Shown here: one piece after another, positions 1 through 6,476 of the stretch | How the letters are laid out: every line of letters starts with the position of its first letter | Numbering within the stretch: position 1 is the first letter of the stretch | Origin: an uncultured Erysipelotrichaceae bacterium | GTDB lineage: Bacteria > Bacillota_I > Bacilli_A > Erysipelotrichales > Coprobacillaceae | NCBI GenBank assembly: GCA_910588075.1 | Contig: CAJUOS010000067.1 | Location: forward strand, 1 to 8,679 | Reading direction: 5' to 3' | Length of the DNA stretch: 8,679 nucleotides | Program-made: the position numbers and the translations under genes | The notes under the pieces: generated by a model | What the model was told of the DNA's origin: nothing | Seen by the model: the letters and a program-made list of their open reading frames with translations, nothing else | Database searches by the model: none

Positions 1-47
1 GTTTCGGGATTGTCAAATAATTATGCTAAAAAACATAGCCTAATTAA
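1..47. other. Non-homologous junction sequence upstream of the truncated aminopeptidase
   Basis: These bases do not encode the expected aminopeptidase N-terminus in any forward frame: the aminopeptidase frame holds four stops, and another frame gives a peptide unlike the family. An imperfect inverted repeat (19-27 with 37-45, 8 of 9 positions matching) surrounds an A-rich loop. Possible explanations are the edge of an insertion sequence, a rearrangement breakpoint, or an assembly artefact at a contig end. The sequence alone does not decide between them. Confidence 0.35.
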
Positions 48-959
48 TATTATTGTATTGATCCTCAAAAAATAGCAACTTGGAGTAAAAGTGTACATCA
101 AGAATGTTCAATTTTTTATGATCATTTAGATTTAGGTATTAATCGTTGGTGTATTGCAGGTGCTCCAAGTATTGCATGGGCTAATAAAGTTTTTCCAGAT
201 ATGAGTGATAAAGAAGCTGTAGCTGCACTTTGGCGTGCTATTTTTCAAGTTACTCGCTGTTATGATGAGAATCCTATTCAAGCTTGGAATAATCATCGTG
301 TCTCTTTTGAAAAAAGAGTTAAGATATTGAATCAAAGTCAAATTCAATCTTTACATTATACAAATTCATTAGGAACAGATTTGATTATTGGAATGAACAA
401 GGGATATTTATTTGCAGGTGGAGGAAGTTATACAACTGATGGAATTTATTCATTTCCTAATATTCCTACTGAAGAAATTTTTACATCTCCTTGTAAAGAT
501 AAGGTAAATGGAACAGTTTATAGCTCAATGCCATTAAATTATAACGGAAATATTATTGATGAATTTTCAATGACGTTTAAAGATGGACGTATTATTGATT
601 ATAATGCAAAAGTTGGGTATGATATATTAAAAAGTATTATTGATACAGATGAGGGAAGTCATTATTTAGGGGAGCTTGCTTTAGTACCTTATGATTCTCC
701 TATTAGAAATATGAACATATTATTTTATAATACATTATTTGATGAAAATGCATCATGTCATTTGGCTATTGGTAAGGGTTTTGGAGAATGTATAGAAAAT
801 GGTTTAAAGATGAATAAAAAAGAATTATTTGAGAAGGGAATTAACGATTCTTTAACTCATGTTGATTTTATGATTGGAACAAGTGATCTTCAAATTACAG
901 CTGTATTGGAAAATGGAGAAGAAATGAAAATTTTTGAAAATGGAAATTTTGTATTTTAA
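48..959 (+). CDS. M29-family metallo-aminopeptidase (AmpS/PepS/AmpT type), 5'-truncated
   Basis: This is the C-terminal part, about 303 codons, of a cytosolic M29 aminopeptidase, which removes N-terminal residues from peptides using a two-metal centre. The family is usually about 410 residues, so roughly 100 N-terminal residues are missing. The frame is open from 48, and recognisable family sequence begins near 57 (IDPQKIATW) and continues through WANKVFP and LWRAIFQ. An ATG at 201 lies inside the conserved domain and has no convincing ribosome binding site, so it is not the native start. Likely metal ligands are Glu at 474-476 (EEIFTSP), Glu at 672-674 (YLGELALVP), His at 759-761 (SCHLAIG), and His at 858-860 with Asp at 864-866 (THVDFMIG). 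The family's usual active-site Tyr, seven residues after the first His, appears to be Phe here (780-782). Upstream of 48 the frame has stops at 18, 27, 36 and 45, so the gene is disrupted or the sequence joins something else. The family call is firm; whether the gene is intact is not known. Confidence 0.85.
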   Translation, partial: YYCIDPQKIATWSKSVHQECSIFYDHLDLGINRWCIAGAPSIAWANKVFPDMSDKEAVAALWRAIFQVTRCYDENPIQAWNNHRVSFEKRVKILNQSQIQSLHYTNSLGTDLIIGMNKGYLFAGGGSYTTDGIYSFPNIPTEEIFTSPCKDKVNGTVYSSMPLNYNGNIIDEFSMTFKDGRIIDYNAKVGYDILKSIIDTDEGSHYLGELALVPYDSPIRNMNILFYNTLFDENASCHLAIGKGFGECIENGLKMNKKELFEKGINDSLTHVDFMIGTSDLQITAVLENGEEMKIFENGNFVF

Positions 960-977
960 ATATAAAGGAGAAGTGTA

Positions 978-1361
978 ATGAAAGAAAAGGTATTATTTTA
1001 TAATTTAGATGAAAATGTGAAACAAGCAATTTTAACAATTTTGAAACAACTAGATGTAGAAACAAAAGAAATATATCAAGAAGATGCTTCTCAACAAATG
1101 GGATATCTTTTAGATTTATCTGGATATAAAAGAAATAATAATAAAAGTGATAATCATTTAGTAGAACCATTTTTGTTTTTTGCATATTTTACTATGGAAC
1201 AATTAGATATTGTTTTAGAAGTTTTTAAACAAGCTAATATTCCTTATATTCCATATAAGGCGATGCTTACAAATGATAATGTTGTTTATACTTTTGAACA
1301 ACTTTATACAAATGTAGAAAATGAGTATTTACAATTAACAAATAAGGAAAAATCAAATTGA
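978..1361 (+). CDS. DUF3783 domain-containing protein
   Basis: This is a 127-residue soluble protein of unknown biochemical function. It opens with the family's typical KVLFYNLDE strand, followed by a helix and then ETKEIYQEDASQQMGYLLDL. The C-terminal half has the characteristic PFLFFAYFTMEQLDIVLEVFK block and a strand rich in Pro and Ile before KAMLTNDN. A charged, Asn-rich loop (KRNNNKSDN) separates the two halves. No signal peptide, membrane segment or catalytic motif is visible. The ATG at 978 has an AAAGGAG ribosome binding site at 964-970, 7 bases upstream, and lies 18 bases after the aminopeptidase stop, so the two were probably co-transcribed. Its TGA stop overlaps the -35 box of the prfC promoter. 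The family assignment is from memory of the domain; the function is unknown. Confidence 0.75.
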   Translation: MKEKVLFYNLDENVKQAILTILKQLDVETKEIYQEDASQQMGYLLDLSGYKRNNNKSDNHLVEPFLFFAYFTMEQLDIVLEVFKQANIPYIPYKAMLTNDNVVYTFEQLYTNVENEYLQLTNKEKSN

Positions 1362-1386
1362 CAAATATATAAAATTTCATTATTTT
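1358..1386 (+). promoter_or_regulatory. Candidate sigma-A promoter for prfC
   Basis: A consensus TTGACA (1358-1363) is separated by 17 bases from TATTTT (1381-1386, 4 of 6 matches to TATAAT). It would start transcription near 1393, about 23 bases before the prfC ATG. The -35 box contains the TGA stop of the upstream gene. Confidence 0.6.
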
Positions 1387-1415
1387 TGAAAAAGCGACAT
1401 AATGGAGGGAAAATC

Positions 1416-3005
1416 ATGTCAGAATTTATTGAACAAGTAAAAAAACGAAGAACATTTGCGATTATTTCCCATCCTGATGCTGGTAAGACTACATTAACAG
1501 AAAAGTTTCTTCTTTATGGAGGAGCAATACAAGAAGCAGGGATGGTTAAAGGAAAAAGACAATCGCGTCATGCTGTTAGTGATTGGATGGAAATAGAAAA
1601 ACAAAGAGGGATTTCTGTAACCTCATCAGTATTACAATTTAATTATGATGGATTTTGTATTAATATTTTAGATACACCTGGACATCAAGACTTTTCTGAA
1701 GATACTTATCGTACTTTAATGGCAGCAGATAGTGCTGTTATGGTTATAGATGGTTCAAAAGGTGTAGAAGATCAAACAAGAAAGTTATTTAAAGTTTGTG
1801 CTATGCGACATATTCCTATTTTTACATTCATTAATAAAATGGATAGAGAAGCTAAAGATCCATATGAATTAATGGCTGAAATAGAACAGGAATTAGGTGT
1901 AGAAACATGTGCAATTAATTGGCCAATTGGTTGTGGAAAAGAATTTAAAGGTGTCTATGAAAGAGGAAACCAAGAAGTCATTCGTTTTATTCCTGTTCAA
2001 GGTGGAAAAAAAGAAGTTGAGGTTGAAGTTTGTGATGCTCAAGATGAAAGTTTAAAAGAAGCATTAGGATCACAACTATATCAACAATTACAAGATGATA
2101 TTGAATTGTTGGATGGAGCAGGTGCAGAATTTGATTTAGAGAGAGTTCAAAAAGGTCAATTATCTCCTGTATGCTTTGGTTCAGCTTTAACGAATTTTGG
2201 AGTAGAGCCATTTTTAAGACATTTCTTGGATATGACAACTTCACCACTTCCACGAATGAGTGATAAAGGTGAAATAGATCCATTATCTGAAGAATTTAGT
2301 GCCTTTGTCTTTAAGATTCAAGCAAATATGAATAAAGCACATCGTGATAGAATGGCTTTTATGAGAATTTGTTCAGGAAAATTTACAAAAGGAATGGAAG
2401 TTTTCCATTATCAAGGAAAGAAAAAAATAAAACTCAATCAATCAAAACAGTTAATGGCTGAAAATAGAGAAGAAGTAGAAGAAGCTTATTCTGGGGATAT
2501 TATTGGTGTTTTTGATCCTGGTATTTTTTCAATTGGTGATACATTATGTATGGCTAAAAATAAGTTTGCATATGAAGGTATTCCAACATTTGCTCCTGAA
2601 CATTTTGCTCTTATTAGAAATACAGATACAATGAAGCGTAAGCAGTTTGTCAAAGGAGTAGAACAAATTGCTCAAGAGGGAGCTATTCAAATTTTCACTG
2701 AATTAGGTGGAGGAATGGAAGAAATCATTGTTGGAGTTGTTGGTGTTTTACAGTTTGAAGTATTAGAATATCGTTTAAAAAATGAGTATAATGTTGATAT
2801 TGTCAAAACACCATTATCATATCAATTTGTAAGATGGATTAAGAATGAGGATATTGATTTAAAATCATTAAATCTATCTTCAGATACAAAGAAAGTACAA
2901 GATTTAAAAGGACAATATTTACTATTATTTAGTAATGAATGGGGAATTCGTTGGGCAAGTGAGAAAAATTCTGAATTAGAATTAGCAGAATTTTCAAAAA
3001 ATTAA
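1416..3005 (+). CDS. prfC: Peptide chain release factor 3 (RF3)
   Basis: RF3 is a ribosome-associated translational GTPase that recycles RF1/RF2 after peptide release. The 529-residue length equals that of E. coli RF3. The GTPase motifs appear in order: P-loop HPDAGKTT near residue 20, RGISVTSSV (switch I region), DTPGHQDF (G3), NKMD (G4) and GSAL (G5). These are followed by RF3-typical sequence such as WPIGCGKEFKGVY, FKIQANMNKAHRDR, VEEAYSGDIIGV and GVVGVLQFEVLEYRLKNEYNV, covering the beta-barrel domain II and the C-terminal domain III. The ATG at 1416 is chosen because GGAGGGA (1404-1410) lies 5 bases before it and MSEFIEQVKKRRTFAIISH matches the family start. A TTG at 1386 would add ten residues that do not belong to the family and would overlap the -10 box. 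It appears to be a single-gene transcription unit, with a promoter at 1358 and a weak terminator at its stop codon. Confidence 0.97.
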   Translation: MSEFIEQVKKRRTFAIISHPDAGKTTLTEKFLLYGGAIQEAGMVKGKRQSRHAVSDWMEIEKQRGISVTSSVLQFNYDGFCINILDTPGHQDFSEDTYRTLMAADSAVMVIDGSKGVEDQTRKLFKVCAMRHIPIFTFINKMDREAKDPYELMAEIEQELGVETCAINWPIGCGKEFKGVYERGNQEVIRFIPVQGGKKEVEVEVCDAQDESLKEALGSQLYQQLQDDIELLDGAGAEFDLERVQKGQLSPVCFGSALTNFGVEPFLRHFLDMTTSPLPRMSDKGEIDPLSEEFSAFVFKIQANMNKAHRDRMAFMRICSGKFTKGMEVFHYQGKKKIKLNQSKQLMAENREEVEEAYSGDIIGVFDPGIFSIGDTLCMAKNKFAYEGIPTFAPEHFALIRNTDTMKRKQFVKGVEQIAQEGAIQIFTELGGGMEEIIVGVVGVLQFEVLEYRLKNEYNVDIVKTPLSYQFVRWIKNEDIDLKSLNLSSDTKKVQDLKGQYLLLFSNEWGIRWASEKNSELELAEFSKN

Positions 3006-3027
3006 GAGATGAATTTCTCTTTTTTTA
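3004..3027 (+). terminator. Weak intrinsic terminator after prfC
   Basis: A 6-bp stem, AAGAGA (3004-3009) with TCTCTT (3016-3021), has a 6-base loop and runs straight into a T tract. The stem begins within the prfC TAA stop. It is AT-rich, so termination is probably incomplete and some read-through into the next gene is likely. Confidence 0.55.
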
Positions 3028-3045
3028 TATAGTCCTTTAACATTG

Positions 3046-3054
3046 TGTTATAAT
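3046..3054 (+). promoter_or_regulatory. Extended -10 promoter for the small Cys-rich gene
   Basis: TGTTATAAT combines a perfect TATAAT (3049-3054) with the TG extension at 3046-3047. No good -35 box lies at the right distance, which is usual for extended -10 promoters. Transcription would start near 3061, giving a leader of only about 14 bases that is almost entirely ribosome binding site. Confidence 0.6.
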
Positions 3055-3074
3055 AAAAATATGGAGGTGTCGTT

Positions 3075-3314
3075 ATGGCTAATGAAGGTAAACGTTGTTA
3101 TTGTCGTTGTATTGAAGAAATGACAATGATTATTGGAAAAAAAGAAGAAATTCTTTTTGCATATAAACAAGTTTATCCATGTATGGTCAGAACAAGCGAT
3201 ACAGAAGCTAATTATTACAAAATATATGGAAATGAATTTGCATTGAGTTGTAGTGAAGTAGAATTTAAAGAACATTTTAGATTAATCCATCATGTTGAAA
3301 CATTAAAAAAATAA
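3075..3314 (+). CDS. Small cysteine-rich hypothetical protein (CxCxC)
   Basis: This is a 79-residue protein that I do not recognise. It is supported as a gene by a strong GGAGGT ribosome binding site (3063-3068) 6 bases before the ATG, by the extended -10 promoter just upstream, and by codon use like its neighbours. It has five cysteines: C8, C10 and C12 form a CYCRC cluster near the N-terminus, with C36 (in YPCM) and C59 further on. His residues at 67, 72 and 73 are near the C-terminus. It has no signal peptide or membrane segment, so it should be cytoplasmic. The Cys cluster could bind a metal or take part in thiol chemistry, but that is inference. It lies 71 bases upstream of the P-type ATPase-like gene, and no obvious terminator separates them. 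Confidence 0.7.
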   Translation: MANEGKRCYCRCIEEMTMIIGKKEEILFAYKQVYPCMVRTSDTEANYYKIYGNEFALSCSEVEFKEHFRLIHHVETLKK

Positions 3315-3352
3315 TTTTGAAATGTTGAGATTTGTTTGTTTTTTATACAATT

Positions 3353-3363
3353 TATGATATGAT
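3353..3363 (+). promoter_or_regulatory. Possible promoter -10 elements before the ATPase-like gene
   Basis: Two TATGAT hexamers (3353-3358 and 3358-3363, each 5 of 6 to consensus) sit 22-33 bases upstream of the chosen start. Neither has a good -35 box at ideal distance: TTGAGA at 3325 is 22 bases from the first, and TTGTTT at 3336 is 16 from the second. The gene may instead be read through from 3075-3314. Confidence 0.35.
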
Positions 3364-3385
3364 GTTCAAAGAAAGGATGATCATT

Positions 3386-5332
3386 TTGGAAAAGAAAACC
3401 TTTGAAATTTCAAATATTAAAGATGTGGAAGAACTTAATTCATTAAGTCTAGCTTTAAATGAAAAAGAACAAGTTTCACATATGAAAATTGGTAAAGAAA
3501 CAATTATATTTAATTGTATTGAAATAGATGCATTATTGAGTTTAATTCAAAGTATTAATAAGGAAATTATTGTTCAAGAAGTTATTGATGGAAAGAAAAG
3601 AGAATATAATTTCGCTCAAAAGAAAGAAAAGAAACATTATTTCATGTTCAAAAATATGATAAGTGAAGATGATATTTATGTTTTAATAGAAAGAATAAAA
3701 ACAGATTCTAGATATCAAGATGTTGAATATGATATCCAAAATAAGATATTAATGCTTATATCTGATCAAAAAGATGTATTAGCATTGTTACGTAAAGAAT
3801 TATTTAAAATTAATCCTTCAACAATTATTGTTGAACATCGTAAACCTATACGTTCTCAAGATGTTTTTAATCAAAAATTTTTAAAAACATATATTTATAT
3901 TGCTGTATTATTGGTTGTTATTTCATTAGCATTGATTACATCTAAAGATACGACTTTTATTACACCTTTAATGTGGTTGATGGCGGCATTGTTGTTTGCA
4001 AGGGAAAGTTTACAAAGAGCATGGAAACAGATTAGACAATTTCATTTTTTTCAATCTGATGTTTTGTTTATATTTGCTATTTTATTAGGTATAGCATCAG
4101 GTGCTTATGTGGAAACATGCTTAGCTGTTATTGTTTATCAATTTATTGCACCTATTTTAAGTAAAGCTTTAGAACATTCTATTACACGTATTGATAAAAC
4201 TGTTGAGATGCCTGAAGTAGGAATTCGAGTCAAAGATAAACAGGAAGAAGAAATATCACTGTATGAATTTGAAGTGAATGATATTATGGTGGTTCATCCT
4301 AAGGAAACTATTCATATTCCAGGAATTGTTACAAAAGGTGAAACAATGCTTAATACATATTCTAATACAAGTGAGTATGAGTTGGTTAAAGTTAAAAAAG
4401 GAAATAAAGTACGAAGTGGTGATATCAATGCTGGAGAACAAGATATTTATATTCGTATTACAAAATTATATGAAAGTTCTCATTTTATTGAATTAATGAA
4501 TATTGCGAGTACAGCACCTGTCTATGAGTCTAAAATTGAGAAATATGCAAAGAAAATTTCTCAGCTATATAAGCCTTTTATGTTTATATTAGGTTTGATT
4601 ATAGGTGTTGTTCTGCCGATGGTTAACTTTAAAGAATATGGTCTTTATATTCATGTTGGTGCCATCTTTATGATATTAGCATGTTCATTTATTAGTGAAG
4701 AATCAACATCATTAGGAGTGTTAGCTGGCTTTGCGAAAGCTTTTGAAAATGGAATTATTATTGAGTCTTCGTTAGGACTAGATTCTGTTAATGTTACTCA
4801 AACAATTGTTTATGATCGTTTTGATGGTGTTGAAGTTACAGATGAAGAGTTAGCATTATTTAAAAAATTATCACATATGGGTCGTTCTTTGGTTATTTTT
4901 AATGATGGTCCTGTTGCATTGGAAAATGATCAATATACAATATATAATGATTTAACAGTAACAGAAAAATTAGAGATAATGGATACATTAGTGGGACCAA
5001 TTGTATATATAGGAGATAGTTTTAAGGATATTGCTTTGTTGCAGAAAAGCTATGTAGGTATTTCTAGAGGTGGTTTATCTGATTCTAAAGTTGTTGAAAA
5101 TAGTGATATTGTTTTAATTGATTCAAAATTAGATAAAGTATATGAAACATTTTTAATTGCTAGAAAAATGAGAACAAATGCTATTATTAATAATGCTATG
5201 ACTATAATAATGAAATTAGCGGTATTAATTTTTGCACTTTCATGGACAGGATTGCCATTATGGTTAGCTTTAATTGCGGAAATTTTAACAAGTGTCTTTG
5301 TGATACGAACTTCAACAAGAATTTTAGGGTAG
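3386..5332 (+). CDS. Degenerate heavy-metal (P1B) P-type ATPase-like membrane protein, probable pseudoenzyme
   Basis: This is a 648-residue membrane protein with P1B-ATPase architecture. TTG at 3386 is chosen because GAAAGGA (3371-3377) lies 8 bases before it; the in-frame ATG at 3377 overlaps that site. Residues 1-140 hold two tandem regions with HMA-like beta-alpha-beta-beta-alpha-beta character but no CxxC. About eight hydrophobic segments follow in P1B order: four before the cytoplasmic A-domain region, two before the P domain and two at the C-terminus. The key motifs are altered: membrane CPC is CSF (C433), actuator TGE is not preserved (KGET near 318), DKTGT is D477-R-F-D-G, TGD is F-N-D507, and GDGxND is GDSFKD (D544). 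Only 30 residues separate D477 from D507, where active P1B pumps have about 145, so the ATP-binding N domain is missing. The frame is intact and codon use is normal, so it looks maintained rather than decaying. It is unlikely to hydrolyse ATP or pump metal; a sensing, binding or scaffolding role is conjecture. Confidence 0.8.
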   Translation: MEKKTFEISNIKDVEELNSLSLALNEKEQVSHMKIGKETIIFNCIEIDALLSLIQSINKEIIVQEVIDGKKREYNFAQKKEKKHYFMFKNMISEDDIYVLIERIKTDSRYQDVEYDIQNKILMLISDQKDVLALLRKELFKINPSTIIVEHRKPIRSQDVFNQKFLKTYIYIAVLLVVISLALITSKDTTFITPLMWLMAALLFARESLQRAWKQIRQFHFFQSDVLFIFAILLGIASGAYVETCLAVIVYQFIAPILSKALEHSITRIDKTVEMPEVGIRVKDKQEEEISLYEFEVNDIMVVHPKETIHIPGIVTKGETMLNTYSNTSEYELVKVKKGNKVRSGDINAGEQDIYIRITKLYESSHFIELMNIASTAPVYESKIEKYAKKISQLYKPFMFILGLIIGVVLPMVNFKEYGLYIHVGAIFMILACSFISEESTSLGVLAGFAKAFENGIIIESSLGLDSVNVTQTIVYDRFDGVEVTDEELALFKKLSHMGRSLVIFNDGPVALENDQYTIYNDLTVTEKLEIMDTLVGPIVYIGDSFKDIALLQKSYVGISRGGLSDSKVVENSDIVLIDSKLDKVYETFLIARKMRTNAIINNAMTIIMKLAVLIFALSWTGLPLWLALIAEILTSVFVIRTSTRILG

Positions 5333-5350
5333 AGAGTCTACCCTTTTTTT
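5327..5350 (+). terminator. Strong intrinsic terminator overlapping the ATPase-like gene's stop codon
   Basis: A perfect 7-bp stem, GGGTAGA (5327-5333) with TCTACCC (5337-5343), has a GAG loop and is followed by seven T residues (5344-5350). The TAG stop (5330-5332) is inside the stem. The T tract directly abuts the ribosome binding site (5351-5355) of the glycerate kinase gene. Confidence 0.9.
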
Positions 5351-5360
5351 GGAGGTAAAT

Positions 5361-6476
5361 ATGAAAGTTTTAATTGCACCAGATTCATTTAAAGAATGTA
5401 TGAATGCTTATGAAGCTTGTCTTGCTATTCAGGAGGGACTTTATCAAGGAGAAAAAAACATTATAACATCTTTATGTCCTCTTGCAGATGGTGGTGAAGG
5501 AACTTTAGAAACATTAATGTATGCAATGAAGGGTAAGATTGAATATTATAAAGTTCATGGACCACTTATGAATATTATTCAAGCACCAATAGGTTTTATT
5601 GATAATATAGCAATTATTGAATGTGCAAAAGTATGTGGTTTAGAGTTATTAAAAGAAAATCAAAAAAATCCATATCAAACAACATCTTATGGATTAGGAG
5701 AATTAATTCAACATGCTTTAAATCAAGAAGTGAAACATATAATTATTTGTTTAGGTGGTAGTGCAACAAATGATGGTGGAATAGGAATGTTACAAGCGTT
5801 AGGTGTACGTTTTTTTAATCAATATTATCAAAATGTTGCTCCTACAATGAAAGGATTATTTGATATACAAGATATGAATCAAGATTTATTAGATTCAAGA
5901 TTGAAAAATGTTTCTATTATAGGTGTGTGTGATGTAACAAATCCATTATGTGGTTATCAAGGAGCTACCTATATTTATGGACCACAAAAAGGTGTTGCAT
6001 TAGGTGAAAGAGAAATGATAGATCAAGCTATGAAAAACTATGCTTATAAAGTTAAAAATTTATTACAATGTGATTATATGAATTTTCCTAGTACAGGAGC
6101 AGCAGGAGGATTGGGTTTTGCATTAAAAGCTTTTTTGAATGCAACATTAGAAAAAGGTTTTGATGTTGTAAGTACTATACTTCATTTAGAAGAATTCATT
6201 CAAGATAGTGATGTTATTATTGTAGGGGAAGGAAAGATAGATCGACAAACTCAATATGGTAAAACCCCTTATGGTGTTTTAAAAATTGCTCAAAAATATC
6301 ATAAAGATGTTTTTGCTTTTGCTGGAAAAGTTGAAGATTTAGAAATTCTAAAAGAATTAGGTTTTAAAAATGTTTATCAAATAACCCCAAAGGATATGGA
6401 TTTATGTACAGCATTAAAAATAGGTAAAGAGAATTTAAAGGAATGTGTGTATCAACATATAGGAGAAATATTATGA
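5361..6476 (+). CDS. glxK: Glycerate kinase (GlxK/GarK family)
   Basis: This is a 371-residue cytosolic kinase that phosphorylates D-glycerate with ATP; members of this bacterial family give 2-phosphoglycerate, which enters lower glycolysis. Its length is close to the roughly 380 residues typical of the family. Signature blocks in order are MKVLIAPDSFKE at the N-terminus, PLADGGEGTLE, LGGSATNDGGIGMLQALG, GVCDVTNPLCG, YGPQKG, TGAAGGLGFAL and VGEGKIDRQTQYGKTPYGV. ATG at 5361 is chosen because GGAGG (5351-5355) lies 5 bases before it and the protein then begins at the conserved MKVLIAPDSF; a TTG at 5349 lies in the terminator T tract. The stop overlaps the next gene's start as ATGA, so the two are translationally coupled. 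The gene has no obvious promoter of its own, and a strong terminator ends just before its ribosome binding site. No other glycerate or tartronate genes are nearby. Confidence 0.93.
   Translation: MKVLIAPDSFKECMNAYEACLAIQEGLYQGEKNIITSLCPLADGGEGTLETLMYAMKGKIEYYKVHGPLMNIIQAPIGFIDNIAIIECAKVCGLELLKENQKNPYQTTSYGLGELIQHALNQEVKHIIICLGGSATNDGGIGMLQALGVRFFNQYYQNVAPTMKGLFDIQDMNQDLLDSRLKNVSIIGVCDVTNPLCGYQGATYIYGPQKGVALGEREMIDQAMKNYAYKVKNLLQCDYMNFPSTGAAGGLGFALKAFLNATLEKGFDVVSTILHLEEFIQDSDVIIVGEGKIDRQTQYGKTPYGVLKIAQKYHKDVFAFAGKVEDLEILKELGFKNVYQITPKDMDLCTALKIGKENLKECVYQHIGEIL

Noticed and set aside
201..203. ATG as a native aminopeptidase start
   Set aside because: Family sequence (IDPQKIATW through WANKVFP) continues in frame upstream to about base 57, and no good ribosome binding site precedes this ATG.
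895..1185. Minus-strand ORF of 96 codons (and similar minus-strand ORFs at 132-347, 1987-2283, 3048-3275 and 4256-4441)
   Set aside because: Each lies antisense to a well-supported + strand gene, has a composition driven by AT-rich codons, and shows no recognisable family or convincing ribosome binding site.
3377..3379. ATG start for the ATPase-like protein (and the TTG at 3332)
   Set aside because: The ATG overlaps the only good ribosome binding site, which is correctly spaced for TTG at 3386. The TTG at 3332 lies in AT-rich promoter-like sequence and adds residues of no family character.
4278..4496. 72-codon + strand ORF inside the ATPase-like gene
   Set aside because: It is an out-of-frame shadow of a continuous 648-codon gene, with no ribosome binding site and no domain similarity.
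3386..5332. Calling this gene a functional copper, zinc or cadmium exporting ATPase
   Set aside because: The overall fold fits, but the CPC, DKTGT, TGD and GDGxND motifs are altered and the N domain is missing, so a transport claim would be unsupported.
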